Assembly: GCF_026341855.1 (NCBI RefSeq)
Contig: NZ_JAPENW010000001.1
Location: 4,765,001-4,829,000, forward strand
DNA: 64,000 nt
Source: Streptomyces sp. NBC_00568
GTDB lineage: Bacteria > Actinomycetota > Actinomycetes > Streptomycetales > Streptomycetaceae
Direction of reading: 5' to 3'
Shown here: piece by piece, positions 41,509 through 50,588 of the stretch
Position numbering within the stretch: position 1 is the stretch's first letter
Layout: each line of letters starts with the position of its first letter
Translations under genes and position numbers: made by a program
Notes under the pieces: model-generated
The model's input: the letters and a program-made list of their open reading frames with translations, nothing else
What the model was told of the DNA's origin: nothing
Databases searched by the model: none

Positions 41509-41816
41509 CCCCTGGTCCCCTCGTTCGTTGTACAGGGTTGGTCGGCACCCGTTCCGCACGGTCGGTCGCACCACGTCGTACACGGTCGGTCGCACCGCGT
41601 TTCCCTGGGCGGCCGTCTCTGCCCGGGGGACGACCCCGGCCCCCCGGCAAGGGGGTCCGGACGCGTCCCGCCGGGTGAAACCTCGGAGGTTCACGGCGCT
41701 TGGACCGACGGTACGTCACACTCCTTGCGCCGCCGCACGGTAGCCTCGCCCCGTGGCCGCCCTGCCACTGCCGTTCCGCTAAGTTACAAGATGTCTCGCT
41801 CTGTCCGGAGGCCCCA
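41509..41816. other. Divergent intergenic region with 16-bp direct repeat
   Basis: 308 bp between the SGNH and DUF3145 genes. CACGGTCGGTCGCACC occurs at 41557-41572 and again at 41581-41596 (24-bp period). No gene is evident; promoters of both genes should lie here. Confidence 0.55.
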
Positions 41817-42311
41817 GTGACGACACGTGGAGTTCTCTACGTGCACTCCGCGCCCCGCGCGTTGTGCCCGCACGTCGAGTGGGCGGTCGCGGGGGTGCTC
41901 GGCACGCGCGTCAACCTCGACTGGATCCGGCAGCCCGCCGCGCCGGGCACCTGGAGATCCGAGTTCTCCTGGAAGGGCGAGGTCGGCACCGCCTCCAAGC
42001 TCGCCTCCGCGCTGCGCGGCTGGCACCTGCTGCGCTTCGAGGTCACCGCCGAGCCCTGCCCCACCGCCGAGGGCGAGCGCTACAGCTGCACCCCCGAGCT
42101 CGGCATCTTCCACGCGGTCACCGGCATCCACGGCGACATCCTCATCCCCGAGGACCGCCTGCGCGCCGCGCTCCTGCGCTCCCAGCGCGGCGAGAGCGAC
42201 CTGGAGGCCGACCTCGCCAAGCTTCTCGGCAAGCCCTGGGACGACGAACTGGAGCCCTTCCGCTACGCGGGCGAGGGCGCCCCGGTCCGCTGGCTGCACC
42301 AGGTGGTGTGA
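41817..42311 (+). CDS. DUF3145 protein
   Basis: 164 residues, matching the actinobacterial DUF3145 family throughout: TRGVLYVHSAPRALCPHVEWA at the start, IRQPAAPGTWRSEFSWKGE, LRFEVTAEPC and LGKPWDDELEPFRYAGEG at the end. The role is unknown, though the gene sits conservedly beside the fatty-acid synthase operon in Streptomyces as I recall. GTG 41817 begins the conserved segment; the upstream open frame is not coding-like. Ends into a terminator shared with fabF. Confidence 0.88.
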   Translation: MTTRGVLYVHSAPRALCPHVEWAVAGVLGTRVNLDWIRQPAAPGTWRSEFSWKGEVGTASKLASALRGWHLLRFEVTAEPCPTAEGERYSCTPELGIFHAVTGIHGDILIPEDRLRAALLRSQRGESDLEADLAKLLGKPWDDELEPFRYAGEGAPVRWLHQVV

Positions 42312-42370
42312 CCCGTACGGACAAGCACCCCGCGGGGGAGCGGTCCGCGGAAGGCACCCGACCGACGACG

Positions 42371-42421
42371 AACGGCGTGTGGCCCGCACCCCCGGCAAGG
42401 GGATGCGGGCCACACGCCGTT
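42371..42421. terminator. Strong bidirectional terminator, fabF/DUF3145
   Basis: AACGGCGTGTGGCCCGCA (42371-42388) pairs with TGCGGGCCACACGCCGTT (42404-42421), with an inner CCCC/GGGG pair, between convergent genes. Confidence 0.93.
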
Positions 42422-42440
42422 CAGCGGAGAGAACCCGGCG

Positions 42441-43712
42441 TCAGACGGTACGGAACGCCAGGACCACGTTGTGCCCACCGAAGCCGAACGAGTCGTTCAG
42501 CGCGGCGATCCGGCCCTCGACGGGCAGCTTGCGCGCCTCGCCGCGGACGATGTCGGCGGCGGCCTCGGCCTCGGGGTCGAGGTTCTCGACGTTGATGGTC
42601 GGCGGCGCGACCCGGTGGTACAGGGCGAGCACGGCCGCGACCGACTCGACGCCGCCGGCGCCACCGAGGAGGTGACCGGTCATCGACTTGGTGGCGGAGA
42701 CCGCGAAGTGGTCGGCCTCGTCGCCGAACACCTTGCGCAGCGCCTTCAGCTCGGCCACGTCACCGGCCGGCGTCGAGGTGGCGTGCGCGTTCACGTGCAC
42801 GATCTCGGCGGGGTCCAGGTCGGTGTTGTCGAGCAGGTTCTGCAGGGCGTGCGAGATGCCGCGGCCCTCGGGCTCCGGCTGCACGATGTCGTGCGCGTCG
42901 GCCGAGATGCCCTGGCCGACCGCCTCGGCGTACACCCGGGCACCGCGCTTGGCGGCGTGCTCGGCGGACTCCAGGACGAGGACGCCGGCGCCCTCGCCGA
43001 GGACGAAGCCGTCACGGGCGACGTCGTAGGGGCGCGAGGCACCCTGCGGGTCGTCGTTGTTCTTGGACATCGCCATCATGTTGCCGAACGCGGCGATGGG
43101 AAGGGGGTGGATGGCCGCCTCGGTGCCACCGGCGACGACGACGTCGGCGCGGCCCGTGCGGATCATCTCGATGGCGTAGCCGATGGCCTCGGCGCCGGAG
43201 GCGCAGGCCGAGACCGGGGTGTGCACACCGGCGCGGGCGCCCACGGCGAGCCCCACGTTGGCGGACGGACCGTTCGGCATCAGCATCGGAACGGTGTGCG
43301 GGGAGACGCGGCGTACGCCCTTCTCCTTCAGCACGTCGTACTGGTCGAGCAGGGTCGTTACGCCACCGATGCCGGAGGCGATGACAGCGCCCAGCCGGTC
43401 GGGGTCGACGCTCGGGTCCTCGCCCGCCTTGTCGGTGAAACCGGCGTTCGCCCAGGCCTCCTTGGCCGCGATCAGCGCGAACTGCGCCGAGCGGTCCAGG
43501 CGGCGGGCCTGCGGGCGGGGAATGACCTCGCTCGGCTCCACGGCGATCTGCGCCGCGATACGGACCGCCTGGTCGGCGGCCCAGTCCTGCTCCAGGGGGC
43601 GTACACCGGAACGTCCGGCGATCAGGCCCTCCCAGGTAGAGGCTGCGTCGCCACCCAGCGGTGTGGTTGCGCCGATACCGGTGACGACCACGGTGCGATT
43701 GGTCGGGCTCAC
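42441..43712 (-). CDS. fabF: 3-oxoacyl-ACP synthase II
   Basis: 423 residues, a cytosolic condensing enzyme of type II fatty-acid synthesis that elongates acyl-ACP with malonyl-ACP. The Cys-His-His triad is Cys170 (TPVSACASGAEA), His310 (HVNAHATSTPAGD) and His347 (KSMTGHLLGGAGG). GTG 43712 has GGAGAAAG upstream. It is the last gene of the fasR-fabD-fabH-acpP-fabF operon, 127 bp after acpP, and ends at the strong terminator. Confidence 0.95.
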   Translation of the reverse strand: MSPTNRTVVVTGIGATTPLGGDAASTWEGLIAGRSGVRPLEQDWAADQAVRIAAQIAVEPSEVIPRPQARRLDRSAQFALIAAKEAWANAGFTDKAGEDPSVDPDRLGAVIASGIGGVTTLLDQYDVLKEKGVRRVSPHTVPMLMPNGPSANVGLAVGARAGVHTPVSACASGAEAIGYAIEMIRTGRADVVVAGGTEAAIHPLPIAAFGNMMAMSKNNDDPQGASRPYDVARDGFVLGEGAGVLVLESAEHAAKRGARVYAEAVGQGISADAHDIVQPEPEGRGISHALQNLLDNTDLDPAEIVHVNAHATSTPAGDVAELKALRKVFGDEADHFAVSATKSMTGHLLGGAGGVESVAAVLALYHRVAPPTINVENLDPEAEAAADIVRGEARKLPVEGRIAALNDSFGFGGHNVVLAFRTV

Positions 43713-43839
43713 GGGAATTCTTTCTCCAACGGATACGAGGATTCAGCGGCGCCACCGCCGGGTGGCGGGGCATCAGTCCGGGCGAACCAGGGCACGGGGC
43801 CCGGGCGAACCCGGGCGGTCGGCCCAGGTGACCGGAAGA

Positions 43840-44088
43840 TCAGGCCTGGTGCTTGAGGATGTAGTCGGTCGCGTCGCCGACGGTCTTGAGGTTCTTGACG
43901 TCGTCGTCCGGGATCTTGACGTCGAAGCGCTCTTCGGCGGCGACGACGACCTCGACCATGGACAGCGAGTCGACGTCCAGGTCGTCGGTGAAGGACTTGT
44001 CCAGCTGGACGTCCTCGGTGGGGATCCCGGCGATCTCGTTGACGATCTCGGCGAGACCTTCGACGATCTCTTCCTGAGTGGCGGCCAT
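43840..44088 (-). CDS. acpP: Acyl carrier protein
   Basis: 82 residues, acidic, with the phosphopantetheine attachment Ser41 in DDLDVDSLSMVE. It carries the growing acyl chain for FabD, FabH and FabF, encoded beside it. The high local Asp/Glu content is normal for the family. ATG 44088 lies 75 bp downstream of fabH. Confidence 0.96.
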   Translation of the reverse strand: MAATQEEIVEGLAEIVNEIAGIPTEDVQLDKSFTDDLDVDSLSMVEVVVAAEERFDVKIPDDDVKNLKTVGDATDYILKHQA

Positions 44089-44163
44089 GTCAGGCGCTCC
44101 TTCGGTGTGTTTCCAGAGGGGTGGCGGTTTTCCGTACGGACCGGGTGATCCGGTACGGAGTGC

Positions 44164-45195
44164 CTAGGGGAGGGTAACGACCGTCGCGGCGTACACGAGA
44201 CCCGCCCCGAAGCCGATGACGAGCGCGGTGTCGCCGCTCTTCGCCGCACCGGTCGCCAGGAGCCGCTCCATTGCGAGCGGGATCGAGGCGGCCGAGGTGT
44301 TGCCGGTGGTGCGCACGTCACGCGCGACCGTGACGTGTCCCGGCAGTTTCAGCGTCTTCACCATCGAGTCGATGATCCGCTCGTTGGCCTGGTGGGGAAT
44401 GAAGACATCCAGGTCGTCCGAGCTGATCCCGGCCGCGTCCAGCGCCTGCTGGGCGACCTTCGCCATCTCGAACACGGCCCAGCGGAACACCGCCTGGCCC
44501 TCCTGCGTGATGGCAGGGAACTTGATCTCGCCCTTGGAGTCGAGCGGGAGCTGGGAGACGTCGCCGATCCTGAAGCGGTCCCACGGCACGGTCTGCTTGA
44601 TCGTGCCGGCCTTGTCGCCCTCGCTGCCCCAGACGGTGGGGCCGATGTGCGGCTCCTCGGAGGGACCCACGACGACCGCGCCCGCGCCGTCGCCGAAGAG
44701 GAAGGCCGTCGCGCGGTCCTCCAGGTCGGTGAGGTCGGACAGCCGCTCCACGCCGATGACGAGGACGTACTCGGCCGAACCCTCGACGATCATGCCCTTG
44801 GCGAGGGTCAGGCCGTAGCCGAAGCCCGCGCAGCCGGCCGAGATGTCGAAGGCCGCGGCCTTGTTCGTGCCGAGCTTGTCGGCGATCTCGGTGGCGATGG
44901 CCGGGGTCTGGCTGAAGTGCGACACGGTGGAGACCACCACGGCGCCGATCTGGTCGGCGTTGATCCCGGCGTCGGCGATGGCCTTGCCGGACGCCTCGAT
45001 CGACATCGCGGCGACGGTCTCCTCGTCGGAGGCCCAGTGCCGCGTCTCGATGCCGGAGCGCGAGCGGATCCACTCGTCGGACGAGTCGATCGTCTCCAGG
45101 ATCACTTCGTTGGGCACCACCCGGACGGGACGGTAGCCGCCGACGCCGAGGATGCGCGCGTAGGGGGCGCCCTTGGGTGCCTTGATCTTCGACAT
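44164..45195 (-). CDS. fabH: 3-oxoacyl-ACP synthase III
   Basis: 343 residues. It starts fatty-acid chains by condensing an acyl-CoA primer with malonyl-ACP; in Streptomyces branched primers from valine and leucine breakdown dominate. The triad is Cys122 (DISAGCAGFGYGL), His268 (FIPHQANERI) and Asn299 (TTGNTSAASIP). ATG 45195 lies 13 bp after the fabD stop, with GGAG just ahead. Confidence 0.95.
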   Translation of the reverse strand: MSKIKAPKGAPYARILGVGGYRPVRVVPNEVILETIDSSDEWIRSRSGIETRHWASDEETVAAMSIEASGKAIADAGINADQIGAVVVSTVSHFSQTPAIATEIADKLGTNKAAAFDISAGCAGFGYGLTLAKGMIVEGSAEYVLVIGVERLSDLTDLEDRATAFLFGDGAGAVVVGPSEEPHIGPTVWGSEGDKAGTIKQTVPWDRFRIGDVSQLPLDSKGEIKFPAITQEGQAVFRWAVFEMAKVAQQALDAAGISSDDLDVFIPHQANERIIDSMVKTLKLPGHVTVARDVRTTGNTSAASIPLAMERLLATGAAKSGDTALVIGFGAGLVYAATVVTLP

Positions 45196-45208
45196 GCTCT
45201 CGGGCTCC

Positions 45209-46132
45209 TTAGGCCGCGCTGTGCTCGGCGATGAGCTCGCGAGCCGCGTCGAGGTCGTCGGGTGTCTTCAGGGCCAGCGTCGTGACGCCGGGCAGCGCGC
45301 GCTTGGCCAGACCGGTCAGCGTGCCGCCGGGGCACACCTCGATCAGCGCGGTGGCGCCGAGCTCCTTGAAGGTCTCCATGCACAGGTCCCAGCGGACCGG
45401 GTTGGCGACCTGGCCGACCAGGCGCGAGACGACCTCGGCACCGGAGCCGACGGCCTGACCGTCGCGGTTCGAGACGTAGGTGATCCGCGGGTCGGCCGGG
45501 CTCAGGTCCTCGGCGGCCTTCGCCAGCGCCTCGACCGCGGGGGCCATGTGGACGGTGTGGAACGCGCCCGCCACCTTCAGGGCCACGACGCGCCGGACGC
45601 CCTCGGGCTTGTCCGCCTCCAGGGCGGCCAGCTGCTCCAGCGTGCCGGCGGCCACGATCTGGCCCGCGCCGTTCACGTTGGCCGGGGTCAGTCCCAGTTT
45701 CTCCAGGTGCGCGACCGTCGTGTCGGGGTCTCCGCCGAGCAGCGCCGACATACCGGTCTGCGTGATGGCGGCGGCCTCGGCCATCGCCAGGCCGCGCTTG
45801 CGTACGAGGGTCAGCGCGGCGGTGTCGTCGAGCACGCCCGCGAACGCCGCGGCGGTGATCTCGCCGACGCTGTGGCCGGCGACGGCACCGGGGGTCACGT
45901 CACCGAGTGCCGCGGCGGACAGGAGACCGGCGGCGACCAGGAGCGGCTGGGCGACAGCCGTGTCGCGGATCGCGTCCGCGTCGGCCTGCGTGCCGTAGTG
46001 GGCAAGGTCCAGCCCGATGGCGTCCGACCACGCGGCGAGGCGTTCGGCGGCGCCGGGGAGGTCGAGCCAAGGAGTCAGGAAGCCGGGCGTCTGAGCGCCC
46101 TGGCCGGGAGCGACGAGTACGAGCACTCTCAC
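45209..46132 (-). CDS. fabD: Malonyl-CoA:ACP transacylase
   Basis: 307 residues. The nucleophile elbow is GHSVGE with Ser88; GAFHTVHM carries the catalytic His region. It loads malonate onto AcpP. GTG 46132 starts the family-typical VLVLVAPGQGAQTPGFL. The gene follows fasR after 83 bp, which holds the operon's promoter/operator. Confidence 0.95.
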   Translation of the reverse strand: MRVLVLVAPGQGAQTPGFLTPWLDLPGAAERLAAWSDAIGLDLAHYGTQADADAIRDTAVAQPLLVAAGLLSAAALGDVTPGAVAGHSVGEITAAAFAGVLDDTAALTLVRKRGLAMAEAAAITQTGMSALLGGDPDTTVAHLEKLGLTPANVNGAGQIVAAGTLEQLAALEADKPEGVRRVVALKVAGAFHTVHMAPAVEALAKAAEDLSPADPRITYVSNRDGQAVGSGAEVVSRLVGQVANPVRWDLCMETFKELGATALIEVCPGGTLTGLAKRALPGVTTLALKTPDDLDAARELIAEHSAA

Positions 46133-46215
46133 ACTCTCTCTTGTGGACGGCCACGGCCGCCCGTGGGGACAGGGACGAAGAACACGAGGGGGAATTGTAG
46201 GTCCCCGACAAAAGC

Positions 46216-47421
46216 CTAGGTTTGGGGATCTCCATCGGCCAGACGCCCCAGGATGAGCGCGATCCGCAGCGTGAACGCGGATCGTACATCCGAGGGCGAC
46301 CAGCCGGTGACGTCAGTCACACGTCGGAGCCGGTAGCGCACGGTGTTGGGATGGACGAAGAGCATCCGGGCGGCGCCTTCGAGGCTGCTCGCCTGCTCCA
46401 GATAGACGCTGAGCGTCTCCAGCAGCGCGGAGCCGGCTTCCTCCAGCGGTCTGTAGATCTCCTCCACCAACTGCTCGCGGGCGGACGGGTCTCCGGCGAT
46501 CGCGCGCTCCGGCAGCAGATCGTCCGCCAGGACCGGGCGCGGGGCGTCCTGCCAGGCGAAACATGCCTTCAGCCCGGCCGCCGCGGCCTGCGCGGACCGG
46601 GTCGCGGCGAGCAGATCGGGCACGATCGGCCCGGCGACGACGGATCCGGCGGCGTACGGACCGATCAGTGACTTGGCGACGGCGAGCGGGTTGTCGCTGC
46701 CGCCCGCGATGACGACCAGCCGGTCCCCGAGCACCCCCGTCAGCACCTGCAGCTTGGCGTGCCGGGCGGCCCGGCGGATCGCCTCGACCGTCAGTTCGCT
46801 GTCACCGTCGGGTGCCGTGCCCAGCACCACGCAGACATGTTCGGGCGAGTTCCAGCCGAGCGCGGCGGCCCGGGAGACGGCGCCCTCGTCGGCCTCGCCG
46901 GAGAGCACCGCGTTCACGACGAGCGATTCGAGCCGGGCGTCCCAGGCACCGCGTGCCTCCGCCGCCTGCGCGTACACCTGGGCGGTGGCGAAGGCGATCT
47001 CGCGGGCGTAGACCAGGAGCGCCTCGCGCAGCACGGACTCGTCGCCGGGAGCCGCCACCTCGTCGATGGCCGATTCCATGACCTCGATTGTGGTCCGCAC
47101 CATCTCCACCGTCTGGCGCAGCGTGATGGCCCTGGTCAGCTCGCGTGGCGCGGTGCCGAAGACATCGGTGGAGATGGCCTGCGGCGCGTCCGGGTGCCGG
47201 AACCACTCGGTGAAGGCGGCGATACCGGCCTGGGCGACCAGGCCGATCCACGACCGGTTCTCCGGCGGCATGGCCCGGTACCACGGCAGCGTCTCGTCCA
47301 TCCGCGTGATGGCCTGGGCGGCGAGACTGCCGGCCGACTTCTCCAGCCGCTTGAGGGTCGCGGAGTGCGTGTGGACGTCGTGCGCTGGGCGCTCGGTGTT
47401 GCTGGATTCGGGTTCGGGCAC
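46216..47421 (-). CDS. fasR: PucR-type regulator of the fatty-acid synthase operon (FasR-like)
   Basis: 401 residues. The C terminus has the PucR HTH (AARMLFVHPNTVRYRLRRVTDVTGWSP); the central part is a GGDEF-like CdaR domain (CVVLGTAPDGDSE... GDRLVVIAGG). Position directly upstream of fabD-fabH-acpP-fabF matches FasR of S. coelicolor, an activator of this operon, as I recall. ATG 47421 is near the pirin start on the other strand (95 bp), giving a divergent promoter. Confidence 0.85.
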   Translation of the reverse strand: MPEPESSNTERPAHDVHTHSATLKRLEKSAGSLAAQAITRMDETLPWYRAMPPENRSWIGLVAQAGIAAFTEWFRHPDAPQAISTDVFGTAPRELTRAITLRQTVEMVRTTIEVMESAIDEVAAPGDESVLREALLVYAREIAFATAQVYAQAAEARGAWDARLESLVVNAVLSGEADEGAVSRAAALGWNSPEHVCVVLGTAPDGDSELTVEAIRRAARHAKLQVLTGVLGDRLVVIAGGSDNPLAVAKSLIGPYAAGSVVAGPIVPDLLAATRSAQAAAAGLKACFAWQDAPRPVLADDLLPERAIAGDPSAREQLVEEIYRPLEEAGSALLETLSVYLEQASSLEGAARMLFVHPNTVRYRLRRVTDVTGWSPSDVRSAFTLRIALILGRLADGDPQT

Positions 47422-47516
47422 GGGACAAGACTGCCTTATCAGGACGGAGCCGTGCGGCGCCGGGTCGCAAGTATGGGCGGGGCGGTCGCCGGGCCGGGGC
47501 TACCGTGGTGGATGTG

Positions 47517-48173
47517 ATGGACGTCCGCCGCGCCGACGAGCGCTACCGCGGAGGGGACCCGGCGGCCGGGATCTCCTCGCTCCACGCCTTTTCCTTCGGC
47601 CCGCACTACGACCCCGACAATCTCCGCTTCGGCGCGGTGATCGCCTGCAACGAGGAGCGGCTCGCCCCCGGCGCCGGCTTCGACGAGCACCCGCACAGCC
47701 ACACCGAGATCGTCACCTGGGTGGTGGAAGGGGAGCTGACCCATCGCGACTCGGCCGGACACGAGTCGGTGCTGCGGCACGGCGATGTCCAGCGGCTGAG
47801 CTCCGCGGGCGGCGTCCGGCACGCCGAGCGCAACGACGGCGAGCTGCCGCTGGTCTTCGTCCAGATGTGGCTGGCACCGCTGGAACCGGGCGGCGACCCC
47901 GCGTACGAGACCGTCCACGGCATCGCCGACTCCACCCCGTACGCCGTTCCCGAGGCGGGTGCCATGCTCCATGTGCGCCGGCTGACGGCGGGCGAGCGCA
48001 CGGCCGTCCCCGACGCGCCCTTCGTCTACGTCCATGTCGTGCGCGGTGAGGTCCGCCTGGACGGCGAGGAGCTGGGGGAGGGCGACGCGGCCCGCATCAC
48101 GGACGCCAAGGACCTGGAAGTGGTCGCGGGCGCTCCCGCCGAGCTGCTCGTGTGGGAGATGGCGGTCGGCTGA
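47517..48173 (+). CDS. Pirin-family bicupin protein
   Basis: 218 residues. The first cupin has FDEHPHSHTEIVTWVVEGELTHRDSAGH with the His/His/Glu metal set and the second has a degenerate RLTAGERTAV...VYVHVVRGEVRLDG. Pirins are Fe-binding; some have quercetinase activity, others bind regulators. Several in-frame starts cluster at 47505-47517; ATG 47517 begins the conserved DVRRADERY. No clear ribosome site is present. Confidence 0.88.
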   Translation: MDVRRADERYRGGDPAAGISSLHAFSFGPHYDPDNLRFGAVIACNEERLAPGAGFDEHPHSHTEIVTWVVEGELTHRDSAGHESVLRHGDVQRLSSAGGVRHAERNDGELPLVFVQMWLAPLEPGGDPAYETVHGIADSTPYAVPEAGAMLHVRRLTAGERTAVPDAPFVYVHVVRGEVRLDGEELGEGDAARITDAKDLEVVAGAPAELLVWEMAVG

Positions 48174-48199
48174 CACCGGGATGCCGTTCGGACCACCGC

Positions 48200-48793
48200 C
48201 TACGCCGACGCGTCGAGCTCGCGGATCAGCCGCTCTCCCTCGCGGGTCATGATCTCCGGGTCGCGCAGGGCGTGGGAGAGCAGGGACATGCCCTGGTAGG
48301 CGCCGACCAGCGCCAGGGCGCGGCCCCCGGGGTCGATGGCACCGATCTCCCTGTACTGCGCTTCGACCCAGTCGAGGAGCTGGCGGACGACCTGTCCCGC
48401 CGTGAGGTCGAGGCCGCCCTCCTCCCGCTTGCCGAGCTCCGCCGCGAGGGTGCCGGTGGGGCAGCCGTAGCGCGCCGCGGTGTCCCGCCCGGAGACCCAT
48501 GCCTCGATGAGCCCCTTGAGGCGGGCCCGCGGGTCGGGGAGCCGGTCGAGTGCGTCGGTGAGTTCCCGGAGCCGGCCGGAGTGCTCGGCGAGGGCGGCCT
48601 CGACCAGCTCGTCCTTGGTCTTGAAGTAGTAGTACACGTTGCCCGCCGGGACCTCGGCGGCGTGGGCGATGTCGGCGATCGTCGTGCGTTCCACGCCCTG
48701 CTCGTGCAGCACCCGGGCCGCGGCCGCCGTCAGCTGCCGCCGCTTGCCGGCCGCTCGGGCCCGCGGTCCCCGGGACTTCTCTGAGTCAGTCAC
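48200..48793 (-). CDS. TetR-family transcriptional regulator
   Basis: 197 residues. HTH: LTAAAARVLHEQGVERTTIADIAHAAEVPAGNVYYYFKTKDELV. The C-terminal domain contains GCPTGTLAAELGKRE, seen in regulators of NmrA/SDR-type enzymes. The GTG start (48791-48793) lies within a perfect operator-like inverted repeat. Divergent from the NmrA-like reductase, its probable target. Confidence 0.9.
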   Translation of the reverse strand: MTDSEKSRGPRARAAGKRRQLTAAAARVLHEQGVERTTIADIAHAAEVPAGNVYYYFKTKDELVEAALAEHSGRLRELTDALDRLPDPRARLKGLIEAWVSGRDTAARYGCPTGTLAAELGKREEGGLDLTAGQVVRQLLDWVEAQYREIGAIDPGGRALALVGAYQGMSLLSHALRDPEIMTREGERLIRELDASA

Positions 48794-48869
48794 CCGACTG
48801 ACTATAGACAGCCCGCGCCCCGCCTTGCTAGCGTCCTGCCATCGAAGTAAGTCAGCTGACTGACTAACT
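48784..48869. promoter_or_regulatory. Two TetR operators in the divergent gap
   Basis: AGTCAGTC-ACCC-GACTGACT (48784-48803) is a perfect dyad overlapping the TetR start codon. A second dyad AGTCAGCTGACT (48850-48861) with flanking AAGT/ACTT lies upstream of the reductase gene. Both share GTCAG/CTGAC half-sites. Confidence 0.75.
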
Positions 48870-48898
48870 TGTCGTCGAAATCAGTCGAGGAGATCCCC

Positions 48899-49720
48899 AT
48901 GTACGTGGTGACGGGTGCGACCGGGAACGTCGGACGCGCGCTGGTGCGGACGCTCACCGGAGGCGGACTGCCGGTGACGGCGGTGGCCCGGAGGATCACC
49001 GGGGCCGATGTGCCCGAAGGCGTCCGGGCCGTCGCCGCCGACCTGGCCGAACCGGACGGGCTCGGGCCCGCGTTCGAGGGCGCCGAGACACTGTTCCTGC
49101 TGGTCGCGGGCGAGGACCCGCGGGGAATCCTGGAGGCGGCGAAGACCGCCGGGATCCGCCGGGTGGTGCTGCTGTCCTCACAGGGCGCGGGAACCCGCCC
49201 CGAGGCCTACGGGCACCCGGTCCGCTTCGAGACGGCCGTACGGGAGTCCGGACTGGACTGGACGATCCTGAGGTCGGGCGGAATGGCCGCCAACGCCTTC
49301 GCGTGGGCCGAGTCGATCCGCGCCCGGCGCGAGGCCGCCGCGCCGTTCGGTGACGTCGGCCTGCCCTTCGTCGATCCCGAGGACGTCGCGGCCGTCGCGG
49401 CGGCCGCCCTGCGCGAGGAAACGCACGCCGGGGCCACCTACACCCTGACCGGTCCCGCGCCGACCACCCCGCGCGAACGGGCCGCGGCGATCGCTGCCGC
49501 CCTGGGCGAGCCGGTGCGCTTCACCGAGCAGACCCGCGAGGAGGCGCGCGCCCTGATGGCGCGCTTCATGCCGCCGCCCGTGGTCGAGGGCACCCTCGCG
49601 GTCCTGGGCGAGCCGACCGAGGAGGAGCGGCGGGTCAGCCCCGACGTGGAGCGCGTCCTCGGACGGGCACCGGGCACCTTCGCGGCCTGGGCGCGGCGCA
49701 ACGCGGCGGCGTTCCGCTGA
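48899..49720 (+). CDS. NmrA-like NAD(P)H-binding reductase
   Basis: 273 residues of the atypical short-chain dehydrogenase group. VVTGATGNVGRALVRTL is the nucleotide-binding loop; VVLLSSQGAG and DWTILRSGGMAANAF are typical of NmrA/QOR2-like proteins, which sense or oxidise NADPH or reduce quinones. ATG 48899 has GAGGAGAT upstream. Divergent TetR control is likely. Confidence 0.88.
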   Translation: MYVVTGATGNVGRALVRTLTGGGLPVTAVARRITGADVPEGVRAVAADLAEPDGLGPAFEGAETLFLLVAGEDPRGILEAAKTAGIRRVVLLSSQGAGTRPEAYGHPVRFETAVRESGLDWTILRSGGMAANAFAWAESIRARREAAAPFGDVGLPFVDPEDVAAVAAAALREETHAGATYTLTGPAPTTPRERAAAIAAALGEPVRFTEQTREEARALMARFMPPPVVEGTLAVLGEPTEEERRVSPDVERVLGRAPGTFAAWARRNAAAFR

Positions 49721-49747
49721 GTGCCCGGGAAGCGCCGCCGGCCGTCG

Positions 49748-50569
49748 TCAGGAGGTGAGGTCGGCCAGGACCGCGTCGGTGAAGGGGGTCCACGCCTCGA
49801 TGGCCCAGGGGCCGAAGGCCCGGTCGGTCAGCGCGACACAGGCGGCGCCCACGACCGGGTCGACCCACAGGAACGTACCGGACTGCCCGAAGTGGCCGAA
49901 GGTCCGCGGGGAGGACGAACCGCCGGTCCAGTGGGGGGACTTGGAGTCGCGGATCTCGAAGCCGAGTCCCCAGTCGTTGGGGTTCTGGTGGCCGTACCCC
50001 GGCAGGACGCCCTTGGTCCCGGGGTACTGGACGGTCATCGCCTCCGCGACGGTACGCGGGTCGAGCAGCCGTGGCGCCTGGAGCTCGGCGGCGAACCGCA
50101 CGAGGTCCTCGACCGTCGAGATGCCGTCCCTCGCGGGCGAGCCGTCCAGCGTCGTCGCGGTCATGCCGAGCGGTTCGAGGACCGCCTGGCGCAGATACTC
50201 CGCGAAGGGCATGTCCGCCGCCTTGGCGATGTGGTCCCCGAGCACCTCGAAGCCGGCGTTGGAGTACAGCCGCCGCTCCCCGGGCGTGAAGGTCGCCCGG
50301 TGCTCGTCGAAGGCCAGACCGGAGGTGTGCGCGAGCAGATGACGGACCGTCGAACCGGTGGGCCCGGCCGGTTCGTCGAGCTCGATCGCCCCCTCCTCGT
50401 ACGCGACGAGCGCGGCGTACGCGGTGATCGGCTTGGTGACGGAGGCGAGCGCGAATCGGTGCTGCCCCGGCCCGTGCGAGCCGGCCACCGTGCCGTCCGC
50501 GCGGACGACCGCGGCGGCGGCGGTGGGAACGGGCCAGTTCGAGATCAGCGCCAGGCTCTGCAAGGACAT
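49748..50569 (-). CDS. Serine hydrolase, class C beta-lactamase-like
   Basis: 273 residues, no signal peptide, shorter than secreted enzymes of the fold. Motifs: SVTK (Ser nucleophile, Lys) in FALASVTKPITAY, YSNAGFEVLG (YxN), and HFGQSG near the C terminus (HxG). Probably an esterase or peptidase rather than an antibiotic-degrading enzyme. Substrate unknown. Confidence 0.85.
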   Translation of the reverse strand: MSLQSLALISNWPVPTAAAAVVRADGTVAGSHGPGQHRFALASVTKPITAYAALVAYEEGAIELDEPAGPTGSTVRHLLAHTSGLAFDEHRATFTPGERRLYSNAGFEVLGDHIAKAADMPFAEYLRQAVLEPLGMTATTLDGSPARDGISTVEDLVRFAAELQAPRLLDPRTVAEAMTVQYPGTKGVLPGYGHQNPNDWGLGFEIRDSKSPHWTGGSSSPRTFGHFGQSGTFLWVDPVVGAACVALTDRAFGPWAIEAWTPFTDAVLADLTS

Positions 50570-50588
50570 GCTGTCGAGCCTAGATGCC

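Noticed and set aside
42441..47421. Fatty-acid synthase operon as a secondary-metabolite cluster
   Set aside because: Gene order fasR-fabD-fabH-acpP-fabF is the ordinary Streptomyces housekeeping operon; no polyketide cyclase, ketoreductase or chain-length factor is present.
49748..50569. Antibiotic beta-lactamase
   Set aside because: No signal peptide and only the general class C fold motifs; esterase or peptidase is more likely.
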